Assembly (NCBI GenBank): GCA_036279015.1 | Contig: DASUJY010000073.1 | Span: forward strand, 1-21,747 | Origin: DATEOR01 sp036279015 | GTDB taxonomy: Bacteria > Actinomycetota > Thermoleophilia > Gaiellales > Gaiellaceae | Direction of reading: 5' to 3' | Length of the DNA stretch: 21,747 nucleotides | In this document: positions 13,557 to 21,412 of the stretch, piece by piece | Numbering within the stretch: position 1 is the first letter of the stretch | Layout: each line of letters begins with the position of its first letter | Notes under the pieces: generated by a model | Told to the model about the DNA's origin: nothing | The model's database searches: none | What the model saw: only the letters and a program-made list of their open reading frames with translations | Translations under genes and position numbers: made by a program

Positions 13557-14945
13557 TTATCGCATCCGGGCCTGCGCCTCGCTGAGGACCTCCCCGAGGA
13601 TGGAGACCATCTCGTCGAACTGCTCCTGCTCGGCGACGAGCGGCGGCGAGATCTGGATGACCGGGTCGCCGCGGTCGTCGGCCCGGCAGATGAGGCCCGC
13701 CTCGAAGAGTCGCGGCGAGAGGAACCCGCGCAGGAGCGTCTCACACTCGTCTTCCGAGAAGGTCTCGCGCGTCTCCTTGTCCTTCACGAGCTCGAGCGCG
13801 TAGAAGAAGCCGGTCCCGCGCAGGTCGCCGACGATGTCGAGGTCGAGCAGCTGCGAGAGCGTCCGGTGGAAGTCCTCCTGCTTCTCCGCGACGTGCTCGA
13901 CGATCCGCTCGCGGCGCATGATCTCGATGTTCTTGAGCGCGATCGCCGCCATGACCGGGTGCCCGCCGAAGGTGATCCCGTGGCTGTACATGGAGTGGCC
14001 CTCCATGAACGGCTCCATGACGGCGTCCCGCGCAATGACGGCCCCGATCGCCGCGTGCGCCGACGAGAGGCCCTTCGCCGAGGTGACGATGTCCGGCCGG
14101 ATGTCGTAGCGATCCGAGCCGAACCAGGCGCCGACCCTGCCGAAGCCGGTGATCACCTCGTCCGCGCAGAGGAGGATTCCGTAGCGGTCGCAGATCTCCC
14201 GCACGCCCTGCCAGTAGCCCGCCGGCGGCGTGTAGGAGCCGCCTGCGTTCTGGACCGGCTCCATGATCACCATGGCGACGGTGTCGGCGCCGACCTGCTC
14301 GATCATGCTGTCGAGGTCCTCGAGGAGGAAGGCGGTGAACTCCTCCTCCGTCTCCTCGGGCGGGCGGTGGTAGCGGTTCGTGTTGTGGACGTGGGAGACG
14401 TCCGGCACGAGCGGCTCGAACGGCGTGCGGAGCGAGGCGATCCCGTTGATGGAGAGAGCGCCCATCGTCGTCCCGTGGTAGGCGATGCGGCGGGCGATGA
14501 CCTTCCAGCGCCGCTCGCCCCGCGCCGCGTGGTACTGGCGCGCGAGCTTCCAGGCCGACTCGACGGCCTCCGAGCCGCCGGAGCAGAAGAAGACCCGGTT
14601 CAGATCGCCGGGCGCGACCGAAGCGACCTCGGCGGCGAGCTCGATCGCGCGCGGGTGCGCGTAGCTCCTGTTCGTGTAGAAGGGGAGCTCGCGCAGCTGC
14701 GCGGCGGCCGCCTCGCCGATCTCCTCACCGAAGCCGTAGCCGATGTTGACCGCGAAGAGCCCGGCGAGCGCGTCGAGATACCGCTTCCCGTTGATGTCCT
14801 CGAGGTAGCAGCCGTCGCCGCGCACAATGATGGGCAGCTCCTCGCCCTCCCTGAAGCTGGACATGCGCGTGAAGTGCAGCCACAGGTGTTCGCGGGCGGC
14901 CTTTTGCAGCTCAGCGGGGGAAAGCGAGGTAGCCGGGGTGCTCAC
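13557..14945 (-). CDS. Class III PLP aminotransferase, putrescine/diamine transaminase type
   Basis: The 462-residue protein has the class III (omega-transaminase) layout: YLDALAGLFAVNIGYG near residue 57, the ELPFY substrate-side motif (86-90), SGGSEAVESA (122-131) and YHGTT (156-160) for phosphate binding, ADEVITGFGR with the PLP-ring Asp262, and Schiff-base Lys291 in TSAKGLSS. It resembles SpuC-type putrescine:pyruvate aminotransferases more than acetylornithine or GABA enzymes. As last gene of the polyamine operon it would convert imported putrescine (or another diamine/polyamine) to the aminoaldehyde that the operon's dehydrogenase then oxidises. GTG 14945 overlaps the permease stop (GTGA), with AAAGGAG at 14956-14950. 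Other amine donors remain possible. Confidence 0.9.
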   Translation of the reverse strand: MSTPATSLSPAELQKAAREHLWLHFTRMSSFREGEELPIIVRGDGCYLEDINGKRYLDALAGLFAVNIGYGFGEEIGEAAAAQLRELPFYTNRSYAHPRAIELAAEVASVAPGDLNRVFFCSGGSEAVESAWKLARQYHAARGERRWKVIARRIAYHGTTMGALSINGIASLRTPFEPLVPDVSHVHNTNRYHRPPEETEEEFTAFLLEDLDSMIEQVGADTVAMVIMEPVQNAGGSYTPPAGYWQGVREICDRYGILLCADEVITGFGRVGAWFGSDRYDIRPDIVTSAKGLSSAHAAIGAVIARDAVMEPFMEGHSMYSHGITFGGHPVMAAIALKNIEIMRRERIVEHVAEKQEDFHRTLSQLLDLDIVGDLRGTGFFYALELVKDKETRETFSEDECETLLRGFLSPRLFEAGLICRADDRGDPVIQISPPLVAEQEQFDEMVSILGEVLSEAQARMR

Positions 14946-15823
14946 ACTGCTCCTTTCGGTTGACGGCGCCATTGCCATGCGACGTTGGCGACCATGACCG
15001 CGATCGCGATGAAGAAGATGGCGGAGCCGATGACGTTGATCTGCGGCGGGACGGCGACCCGCGCCGCTCCCCAGACGAAGAGCGGGAAGGTCTGGTCCGG
15101 CCCGGCGACGAGGTACGTGATGACGAAGTCGTCGACCGAGAGCGCGAACGCGAGGAGCCCGGCCGCGAGGATCCCCGGTGCGATCAGCGGCAGCGTCACG
15201 CGCGTGAACGTCGTCCACGGGTTCGCGAAGAGGTCCATCGCCGCTTCCTCGAGGTGGCGGTCGTAGCCGGCCAGGCGGGCCCGGACGGTCACGACGACGT
15301 AGCTGATGTTGAACATGATGTGGGCGATCAAGATCGTCGTGAAGCCGAGCTTGAATCCAAAGAGCCCGAAGGGCCCCTGGTTCAGGAAGAGCGTGAGGAG
15401 CGACGAGCCCATCACGATCTCCGGCGTCGCCATCGGCAGGAAGATGAGCAGGTTCGTCGCCCCGCCGCCCCGGAACTGGTAGCGCACGAGCGCGAGCGCC
15501 ATCAGCGTCCCGATCGCGGTCGCGATGACGCTCGAGAGAACGGCGATCTCGATCGAGAGCCGCACCGCGCCCCCGAGATCTGGATAGTCGAACGGGTGCG
15601 TCCAATTGTCGAGCGTGAACCCCTGCCAGGCGAAGTTGAAGCGCCCGACCGGATCGTTGAAGGAGAACGCCACGACGACCGCAATCGGCAGCAGCAGGTA
15701 GACGAAGGCCAGGAGGGCGAAGACGGTCAGCGTGTGGTGTCTGACGAACGACCAAGCCCGGGAAAGAACACCCTGGCGCCTGCGCGCGAGGCCCGCGCGG
15801 ACGGTATCGGCGGCGGCGGTCAC
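14942..15823 (-). CDS. potC: ABC transporter permease, PotC-type (spermidine/putrescine)
   Basis: A 293-residue permease with an N-terminal cytoplasmic arm of about 25 residues (Arg-rich) and six membrane segments. The EAA-type loop for ATPase contact is visible as YDRHLEEAAMDLFANPWTTFTRVTLPLIAPGI (written in pieces: EEAAMDLFANPW and RVTLPLIAPG). LVGFSFND-like AFSFNDP near residue 55 and SVDDFVITYL near residue 230 are typical of PotC/YdcV proteins of polyamine uptake systems. It forms the inner-membrane channel with the PotB-type partner, whose stop it overlaps by 4 nt (GTGA at 15823-15820). GTG is the start codon. Confidence 0.9.
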   Translation of the reverse strand: MTAAADTVRAGLARRRQGVLSRAWSFVRHHTLTVFALLAFVYLLLPIAVVVAFSFNDPVGRFNFAWQGFTLDNWTHPFDYPDLGGAVRLSIEIAVLSSVIATAIGTLMALALVRYQFRGGGATNLLIFLPMATPEIVMGSSLLTLFLNQGPFGLFGFKLGFTTILIAHIMFNISYVVVTVRARLAGYDRHLEEAAMDLFANPWTTFTRVTLPLIAPGILAAGLLAFALSVDDFVITYLVAGPDQTFPLFVWGAARVAVPPQINVIGSAIFFIAIAVMVANVAWQWRRQPKGAV

Positions 15824-16680
15824 GCTGTCCCCGTGGTCACCCGCTCGGTGCCGACCGCGCGCGCATAGACGATGATGATGAGGAGGATCGCCGCCATCAG
15901 GACGAATGACAGCGCGGCGGCTTGCGGGTAGTCGCTGACCTTCTTGAACTGCGACTGGATCACGTTTCCGATCATCTGCTGCTTCGGCGAGCCCAGGAGC
16001 TCGGCGTTGATGAAGTCACCGGCGGCCGGGATGAAGGTCAGAAGCGTCCCGGCAAAGACGCCCGGCAGAGAAAGTGGGAGCGTGACGCGGAGAAACGCCT
16101 TCAGCCGGCTGGCATAGAGGTCCTGCGCGGCCTCCACGAGCCGGGTGTCGAGCTGCTCCAGACTGACGTAGATGGGCAACGCCATGAAGGGGAGGAAGTT
16201 GTAGGTGATCCCGGCCACGACCGCCGTCGTCGTCGCGAGGAGTCGTCCGTCAGCCGAGATGAGGTGCAGGTCGCGGAAGAGGCCGACGATCATGCCGTCG
16301 TCGGCAAGGATCGTCTTCCAGGCGAGCGTCCTGATCAGGTACGTGACGAAGAACGGCGCGATGATCAGGAGGAGGAGCAGGTTCTTCCACCGCCCGCCGC
16401 GGAACGCGATCCAATAGGCGAGCGGGTAGCTGATCAGGAGTGCGATCACGGTTGCGAGCCCCGCATACTCGAGCGAGCGGATGAAGTGGCCGCGATAGAG
16501 CGTGAACGCGTCCTTGTAGTTGTCCCACGCCCAGGTGAACGTGTAGCCGCTGAAGACGTCGCCGCTGTCCAGGGACGTCTTGCCGAGGTAGTACATCGGC
16601 ACGACGAAGAAGAGGGCGAGCCAGATGAGCCCCGGCAGGAGGAGCAGGTACGGAGTCAGCCAGCGGCGGCGATGAAGCAA
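15820..16680 (-). CDS. potB: ABC transporter permease, PotB-type (spermidine/putrescine)
   Basis: A 286-residue permease: first helix YLLLLPGLIWLALFFVVPMYYL, then a periplasmic stretch (DNYKDAFT), further helices and the EAA loop LVEAAQDLYASRLKAFLRVTLPLSLPG (EAAQDLYAS, RVTLPLSLPG). The IPAAGDFINAELLG segment near residue 215 is characteristic of PotB/YdcU. It pairs with the PotC-type protein. The likely start is TTG 16680, 10 nt after the PotD-type stop with AGGCGGG just upstream; no ATG or GTG in frame gives a complete first helix. A rare start between strong overlaps suggests reinitiation-based coupling. Confidence 0.88.
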   Translation of the reverse strand: MLHRRRWLTPYLLLLPGLIWLALFFVVPMYYLGKTSLDSGDVFSGYTFTWAWDNYKDAFTLYRGHFIRSLEYAGLATVIALLISYPLAYWIAFRGGRWKNLLLLLIIAPFFVTYLIRTLAWKTILADDGMIVGLFRDLHLISADGRLLATTTAVVAGITYNFLPFMALPIYVSLEQLDTRLVEAAQDLYASRLKAFLRVTLPLSLPGVFAGTLLTFIPAAGDFINAELLGSPKQQMIGNVIQSQFKKVSDYPQAAALSFVLMAAILLIIIVYARAVGTERVTTGTA

Positions 16681-16690
16681 GCGGACCCGC

Positions 16691-17875
16691 CTACGCCCCG
16701 ATGACGGTCTGGAACTTCTCCTTGAAGTCCGCGTTGTCCGCCGCCTCGGCGTCGAACGACTTCACGTTCGCGAGCATCTCGTCCGTCGGGAAGATGAGCG
16801 GGTTCTTCGCGACGCCCGGGTCGATCTTGAGGAGCTCTTCACGCGCGCCGGTGACGGGGCAGATGTAGTTGACCCAGTCCTCGATCTCCGCGGCGACCTT
16901 CGGGTCGTAGACGAAGTTCATGTACGTGGAGGCGGTGAAGACGTCCCCGCCGGTCGGGATGAGCATGTTGTCCGTCCAGATCATTCCGCCCGCGTCCGGG
17001 AGCACGAACTCGAGGTCCGGGTTGTCGAGCTGGAGCTGGACGACGTCGCCCGACCACGCCATGCAGGCCGCGACGTTGCCGGCCGACAGGTCGTCCCCGT
17101 AGTCGTTACCGGTGAAGCGGCGGATCTGGCCGGAGTCGACGGCGTCCTGGAGCGTCGAGATCGCCTTGTCGAAGGCGGCCGGGTCGACGGTCGTCGGGTC
17201 GTCGCCGTTCTGCTGCATGACGAGGCCCATGCAGTCGGGCATCTCCGTCAGGCAGGTGACCTTGCCCTTGAGGCTCGAGTCCGTGAGGAGCTGCTCGATC
17301 GAGGTGACCGGGTCGGTCTCCTTCTTGTTGTAGGCGATCCCGGTCATCCCCGACTGCCACGGAAGGCTGTAGTCGCGGTTCGGGTCCCACGTGGGGTGCT
17401 GGAGCGTCGAGACGAGCTTCGACTCGTTCGGGATCGCGCTCTTGTCCTTCTTCTGGACGTAGCCGAGCCGCACCATGCGCGCGGCCATCCAGTCGGTCAG
17501 GACGGTGAGGTCGCGGCCGATGTCCTGCCCCTGCGAGAGCTGGGCCTGGTACTTGCCGAACCACTCCTCGTTGTCGTTGACCTCCTCGATGTAGCGGACG
17601 TTGACGCCTGTCGCCTGCGTGAACTCGTCGAGCGTCGGGCGCTTCTTGCCCTTCTGGTCGATGTAGAGCGGCCAGTTCGCGAACACGAGCGTGTCGGCGA
17701 GCTGCTGCTTGACTTCGGTCGAGGATCCTCCGGCGCTCGTCGTCTGGCCGGAGATTCCGCCGCCGCCACCGCAGGCGGCCAGCAGCGAGGGAAGGCCGAG
17801 CGCGACACCGCCGACGGCGGTGCGCCTGAGGAGCTGGCGTCGAGTCATCGGATCGTGCAGGCGGGGGTCGGTCAT
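16691..17875 (-). CDS. potD: Polyamine ABC transporter substrate-binding lipoprotein, PotD-type
   Basis: A 394-residue extracellular solute-binding protein. The N-terminus has a Tat-like motif (TRRQLLRR), a hydrophobic core and lipobox LLAAC (Cys about 35), followed by a Gly/Ser-rich tether, so it is a membrane-anchored lipoprotein, probably Tat-exported. The mature part opens with LVFANWPLYID, typical of PotD/PotF, and contains DLTVLTDWMAARM and the C-terminal FPTDEMLANVKSF. It delivers putrescine/spermidine-like polyamines to the permeases. ATG 17875 is chosen: it overlaps the ATPase stop (ATGA) and has AAAAGGAG at about 17890-17883; the in-frame extension to 17926 is Arg-rich and not homologous. 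Confidence 0.92.
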   Translation of the reverse strand: MTDPRLHDPMTRRQLLRRTAVGGVALGLPSLLAACGGGGGISGQTTSAGGSSTEVKQQLADTLVFANWPLYIDQKGKKRPTLDEFTQATGVNVRYIEEVNDNEEWFGKYQAQLSQGQDIGRDLTVLTDWMAARMVRLGYVQKKDKSAIPNESKLVSTLQHPTWDPNRDYSLPWQSGMTGIAYNKKETDPVTSIEQLLTDSSLKGKVTCLTEMPDCMGLVMQQNGDDPTTVDPAAFDKAISTLQDAVDSGQIRRFTGNDYGDDLSAGNVAACMAWSGDVVQLQLDNPDLEFVLPDAGGMIWTDNMLIPTGGDVFTASTYMNFVYDPKVAAEIEDWVNYICPVTGAREELLKIDPGVAKNPLIFPTDEMLANVKSFDAEAADNADFKEKFQTVIGA

Positions 17876-18990
17876 TCGTTGTGCTCCTTTTCGGAATCGA
17901 CCACGAATGTGGCGTCGGGGCTCCACGACACGGTCGCCTGGTCGCCGGGGTGGACGGCCGCGGCAGCCGAGTCGCTGTTCTGGACGTAGACGGTGATCGG
18001 CCCGTGGGGTGTCGAGACGATGTACTGGGTCGAGACACCGATGTAGGCGCGCTCCGCGATCTCGCCGGTGAGTGCGTTCTCGCCGCTTCGGCCGAGGTGG
18101 ATCTTCTCAGGCCGGATGCCGACGGCGACGGGCCCCCGGCGGCCGGCTGCGCCAGGCGCGCGGACGACGGTGCCGTCCTCGAGCCGGACGGTGCCGTCCC
18201 CCAGGGAGACGCCCTCGAGGAGGTTCGAGACGCCGAGGAAGCGGGCGACGAAAGGCGTCGCGGGCCGCTCGTAGAGCTCGTCGGGCGAGCCGAGCTGCTC
18301 GATGTGGCCGTCGGACATGACCGCGATCGAGTCCGCCATCGTCATCGCCTCCTCCTGGTCGTGCGTCACGTGGATGAACGTGATGCCGACCTCGTGCTGG
18401 AGGCCCTTGATGAAGAGCTGCATCTCCTTGCGCAGCTTGAGGTCGAGCGCGCCGAGGGGCTCGTCGAGGAGGAGGACTCGCGGGCGGTTGACGAGCGCCC
18501 GGGCGAGGGCGACTCGCTGCTGCTGGCCGCCCGAGAGCTGCCGCGGCTTGCGCCGCTCCATGCCCGAGAGCTGGACGAGGTCGAGGATCTCGCTGACGCG
18601 CCCGCGCACGTCCCCGCCCTTGACTCCGCGCCGGCGCAGGCCGAAGGCGACGTTCTCGAAGAGGCTCAGGTGGGGGAAGAGCGCGTAGCTCTGGAAGACC
18701 GTGTTGACATCGCGCTTGTACGGAGGCAGCCCGGTGACGTCGCGCTCGCCGAGGTAGATCGTGCCCTCGGTGGGCTCCTCGAAGCCGCCGATCATGCGGA
18801 GGGTCGTCGTCTTGCCGCAGCCGGAGGGGCCAAGCAGGGCGAAGAAGCTCCCGCGCGGGACCTCGAGCGTGAGCGCGTCGACGGCGACGACGTCGTCGAA
18901 GCGCTTCGTGACGGCGTCGAGCCGGACGTCGGGTGCCGACGCCTCCGGGCCGGTCGTCGCCGGCGGCTCTACGCGCTCCTCGACGGCCAT
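17872..18990 (-). CDS. potA: Polyamine ABC transporter ATP-binding protein, PotA-type
   Basis: A 372-residue ATPase. Walker A GPSGCGKTT (residues 54-62), Q-loop VFQSYALFPH (98-107), signature LSGGQ (152-156), Walker B LLLDE (173-177), D-loop GALD and switch His210 in VTHDQEEA are all intact. Residues about 240-372 form a C-terminal TOBE domain (PVAVGIRPEKIHL, then TVYVQN), the regulatory part of the PotA/MalK group. A 20-residue non-conserved N-terminus precedes the ABC domain. ATG 18990 has AGGAG at 18999-18995 overlapping the stop codon of the aldehyde dehydrogenase (TAGGAG), so translation of the two is linked. Confidence 0.95.
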   Translation of the reverse strand: MAVEERVEPPATTGPEASAPDVRLDAVTKRFDDVVAVDALTLEVPRGSFFALLGPSGCGKTTTLRMIGGFEEPTEGTIYLGERDVTGLPPYKRDVNTVFQSYALFPHLSLFENVAFGLRRRGVKGGDVRGRVSEILDLVQLSGMERRKPRQLSGGQQQRVALARALVNRPRVLLLDEPLGALDLKLRKEMQLFIKGLQHEVGITFIHVTHDQEEAMTMADSIAVMSDGHIEQLGSPDELYERPATPFVARFLGVSNLLEGVSLGDGTVRLEDGTVVRAPGAAGRRGPVAVGIRPEKIHLGRSGENALTGEIAERAYIGVSTQYIVSTPHGPITVYVQNSDSAAAAVHPGDQATVSWSPDATFVVDSEKEHNE

Positions 18991-18996
18991 CGGCTC

Positions 18997-20439
18997 CTAG
19001 TCGATCTTTGCCATGACGTGCTTGATCTGCGTGTAGTCCTCGAGCGAGTAGACCGAGAGATCCTTGCCGTAGCCCGACTCCTTGTAGCCGCCGTGCGGCA
19101 TCTCGGAGACCAGCGGGATGTGGTCGTTGATCCAGACGGTCCCGAACTGGAGCTTCCGCGCCGCGTTCAGTGCGCGGCCGACGTCCCGCGTCCAGACCGA
19201 GGCGGCGAGCCCGTAGCGGACGTCGTTGGCCCAGGCGATCGCCTGGTCGTCGTCGGCGAACTTTTGCACGCTGACGACGGGGCCGAAGACCTCGCGCTGC
19301 ACGATCTCGTTGTCCTGCTCGATGCCCGTGACGACGGTCGGCTTGACGAAGAAGCCGCGGTCGCCGTTCGAGTCCCCGCCGGTCAGGATGGTCGCCTTCG
19401 ACTCCCTCGCACGCTCGAGGAAGCCGGCGACGCGCTCCTGCTGGTCCTTCGAGATCACGGGCCCCATCTCGACCTCGTCGCCTTCCGCCGGATCGCCCAC
19501 GTGCAGCGACTCGACGGACGGGACGAGCTCCTCGAGGAGCTTGTCGTAGATCTTCGGGCCGGCGACGACGCGCGAGGCCGCGGTGCAGTCCTGCCCGGAG
19601 TTCCAGTAGCCGGCGATCTTGATCCCCTCGGCGACGGCGGCCGGGTCGGCGTCGTCGAAGACGACGACAGGGGCCTTGCCGCCAAGCTCGAGATGGACGC
19701 GCTTGAGGTTGTCGGAGGCCGTCTTCGCGATGATCTTCCCGGTCTCGACGTCGCCCGTGAGCGAGACGAGCCGGACGTCCGGATGCTTGACGAGCGCCTC
19801 GCCGACCGGCACCCCGTCCCCGGTGATCACATTCAGCACCCCGGGCGGAATGACCCCTTCCGCTAGCTCCATGAACCGAAGGAGCGTGAGGGGCGTCTGC
19901 TCGGACGGCTTCAGGATCTGCACGTTTCCCGCAGCGAGGGCGGGTGAGAGCTTCCAGACGGCCATCATGAGCGGGTAGTTCCAGGGCGCGATCCCGGCCA
20001 CAATCCCGATCGGCTCGCGCCTGAGCATGGACGTGTACCCGCGCATGTACTCGCCGGCCGCGCGACCTTCGAGCACGCGCGCAGCGCCGGCGAAGAAGCG
20101 AATGTTGTCGGCCGAGACGGGCATCTCGTCCCGGGCGTAGGAGAGCGGCTTGCCGACGTTCTTGGACTCGATGGCCGCAAGCTCGTCCGCGTTCTCCTCG
20201 ATCAGGTCGGCGAGCTTGAGCAGGATCTCGGCGCGCTCGCCCGGGGTGGTCTCGAGCCACTCCGGCAGCGCCTGCTTCGCGGCCTCGACCGCGCGATCTG
20301 CGTCCTCGGCGGTCGAGCGCGCGACCTCGGCGATCACCTCTCCCGTCGACGGGTTCAGGACCTCCATCGTCTCCCCGCCCTGCGAGTCGACCCACTCCCC
20401 TCCGACGAAGATCTTGTGCTGCGAAACGGCCACGCTCAT
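18997..20439 (-). CDS. NAD(P)+-dependent aldehyde dehydrogenase, gamma-aminobutyraldehyde/betaine aldehyde type
   Basis: A 480-residue ALDH with the full catalytic set: Asn154 in APWNYP, cofactor Lys177 in LKPSE, Glu251 in LELGGKAP and nucleophile Cys285 in GYWNSGQDCTAASR. The SGQDCTA context and operon with polyamine uptake genes fit a gamma-aminobutyraldehyde dehydrogenase (PatD/YdcW kind), oxidising 4-aminobutanal from putrescine to GABA; betaine aldehyde or another omega-aminoaldehyde is the main alternative. It is the first gene of the minus-strand polyamine operon. GGAGG at 20451-20447 precedes ATG 20439 by 7 nt. Confidence 0.92.
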   Translation of the reverse strand: MSVAVSQHKIFVGGEWVDSQGGETMEVLNPSTGEVIAEVARSTAEDADRAVEAAKQALPEWLETTPGERAEILLKLADLIEENADELAAIESKNVGKPLSYARDEMPVSADNIRFFAGAARVLEGRAAGEYMRGYTSMLRREPIGIVAGIAPWNYPLMMAVWKLSPALAAGNVQILKPSEQTPLTLLRFMELAEGVIPPGVLNVITGDGVPVGEALVKHPDVRLVSLTGDVETGKIIAKTASDNLKRVHLELGGKAPVVVFDDADPAAVAEGIKIAGYWNSGQDCTAASRVVAGPKIYDKLLEELVPSVESLHVGDPAEGDEVEMGPVISKDQQERVAGFLERARESKATILTGGDSNGDRGFFVKPTVVTGIEQDNEIVQREVFGPVVSVQKFADDDQAIAWANDVRYGLAASVWTRDVGRALNAARKLQFGTVWINDHIPLVSEMPHGGYKESGYGKDLSVYSLEDYTQIKHVMAKID

Positions 20440-20487
20440 GACTCGACCTCCGGGCCCTCGATCCGCGTTCCTTACTACGGCCCGGCC

Positions 20488-20516
20488 AGCGTAGCCCGCG
20501 TGAGGTTTGCGAACAA
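20488..20516 (-). promoter_or_regulatory. Putative promoter of the polyamine operon
   Basis: On the minus strand TTGTTC (20516-20511), an exact 17-nt spacer and TACGCT (20493-20488) make a reasonable sigma-70-type promoter about 50 nt upstream of the aldehyde dehydrogenase start. The 124-nt gap to the next gene is where the six-gene operon must begin. Confidence 0.45.
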
Positions 20517-20563
20517 CCCTGAAGCGACGTCCTAGCCGTTCGGCGCCGCTTGGACGCAGCGGC

Positions 20564-21385
20564 CTAGAGGGAGAGAACCGCTACGCCGCCTGCGACGAGA
20601 ACCGCGCCGGCGAGGCGCTCCGGGCCCACCCGCTCCCCGAGGACGAGCGTCGCGAATGCCGCTGCGATCACGATGCTCGTCTCCCTGACCGCCGCGACGG
20701 AGGCTGCGGGGGCACGCTGAAGGGCGGCCAGGACGAGGCCGTAGGCGCCGTTGGTCGCGAGGCCGGCGGCGACCGTGTGCCAGCCGAGCTCCGCCCGGAG
20801 CGCCGATCGACCGCGAAGGCGGACGATCGCCGCCGAGTAGCCGAATCCCGAGAGCAGCATCGAGAGCTCCAGGTAGACGAACGGGGCGGCGTAGCGGACG
20901 CCGTACTTGTCGACGAGTGTGTAGGCCGCGATGAAGCAGGCGATCGCAAGTCCGAAGAGGACGCCGGCCGGCTCGGCCGCCCGGCGAAGGCCGCGCACGA
21001 GGAGAACGCCGAGGCCGACGAGGCAGACGCCGGCCGCCTGCCTCGCCGAGGTGCCGAGGCCGAGCGCCGCCAGCCCGACGACGAGCACGAGGATGGGAGC
21101 CGTCCCGCGGGCGATCGGGTAGACGACCGAGAGCTCGGCGCGCGCGTAGGCCGCGGCGAGAAGGACGAAGTAGGCGAGCTGGAGGAACGAGGTGACGACG
21201 ATGTACGGGATCGCGGCCGGCTCGATCCGCCACGTGAGCGCGGCAACCGGCGCGTAGGCGACGAGCGCGACGAGGATCGCGACGGCGCTCGCCGCCTCCG
21301 GGTCCTTCGCCCGTGCGATGAGCAGGTTCCAGAACGCGTGCAGGAAAGCGGCGGAGAGGGCGAAGGCGAGCGCGACGGTCGGCAC
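20564..21385 (-). CDS. EamA/DMT-superfamily permease
   Basis: A 273-residue protein made almost entirely of hydrophobic segments, about ten, in two EamA-like halves. The N-terminal half has LSAAFLHAFWNLLIARA and VYPIARGTAPILVLVVG; the C-terminal half ends with VRETSIVIAAAFATLVLGERVGPERLAGAVLVAGGVAVL, the usual last-two-helix signature (ETS...GE...). DMT proteins export or import metabolites such as amino acids or amines; the substrate cannot be told. The start GTG 21385 directly follows an in-frame TGA, and no well-spaced ribosome site is seen. It is 124 nt upstream of the polyamine operon on the same strand and could read into it. Confidence 0.85.
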   Translation of the reverse strand: MPTVALAFALSAAFLHAFWNLLIARAKDPEAASAVAILVALVAYAPVAALTWRIEPAAIPYIVVTSFLQLAYFVLLAAAYARAELSVVYPIARGTAPILVLVVGLAALGLGTSARQAAGVCLVGLGVLLVRGLRRAAEPAGVLFGLAIACFIAAYTLVDKYGVRYAAPFVYLELSMLLSGFGYSAAIVRLRGRSALRAELGWHTVAAGLATNGAYGLVLAALQRAPAASVAAVRETSIVIAAAFATLVLGERVGPERLAGAVLVAGGVAVLSL

Positions 21386-21412
21386 GGGTCAGCCGAGTAG
21401 TCTCTCCTGCCG

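Noticed and set aside
13495..13557. Imperfect inverted repeat (ACCGCCG 13495-13501 with CGGCGGT 13551-13557) between convergent transporter and aminotransferase genes
   Set aside because: The 7-bp arms are separated by about 50 nt with a poor inner stem and no T-run, so I do not call it a terminator, though one is expected here.
17881..19866. 661-codon plus-strand open frame opposite potA and the aldehyde dehydrogenase
   Set aside because: Composition is Asp/Arg/Val repeats from antisense codons, and the minus-strand genes have intact catalytic motifs.
20507..21400. 297-codon plus-strand frame opposite the DMT permease
   Set aside because: It is charged low-complexity antisense; the minus strand encodes a clear multi-helix permease.
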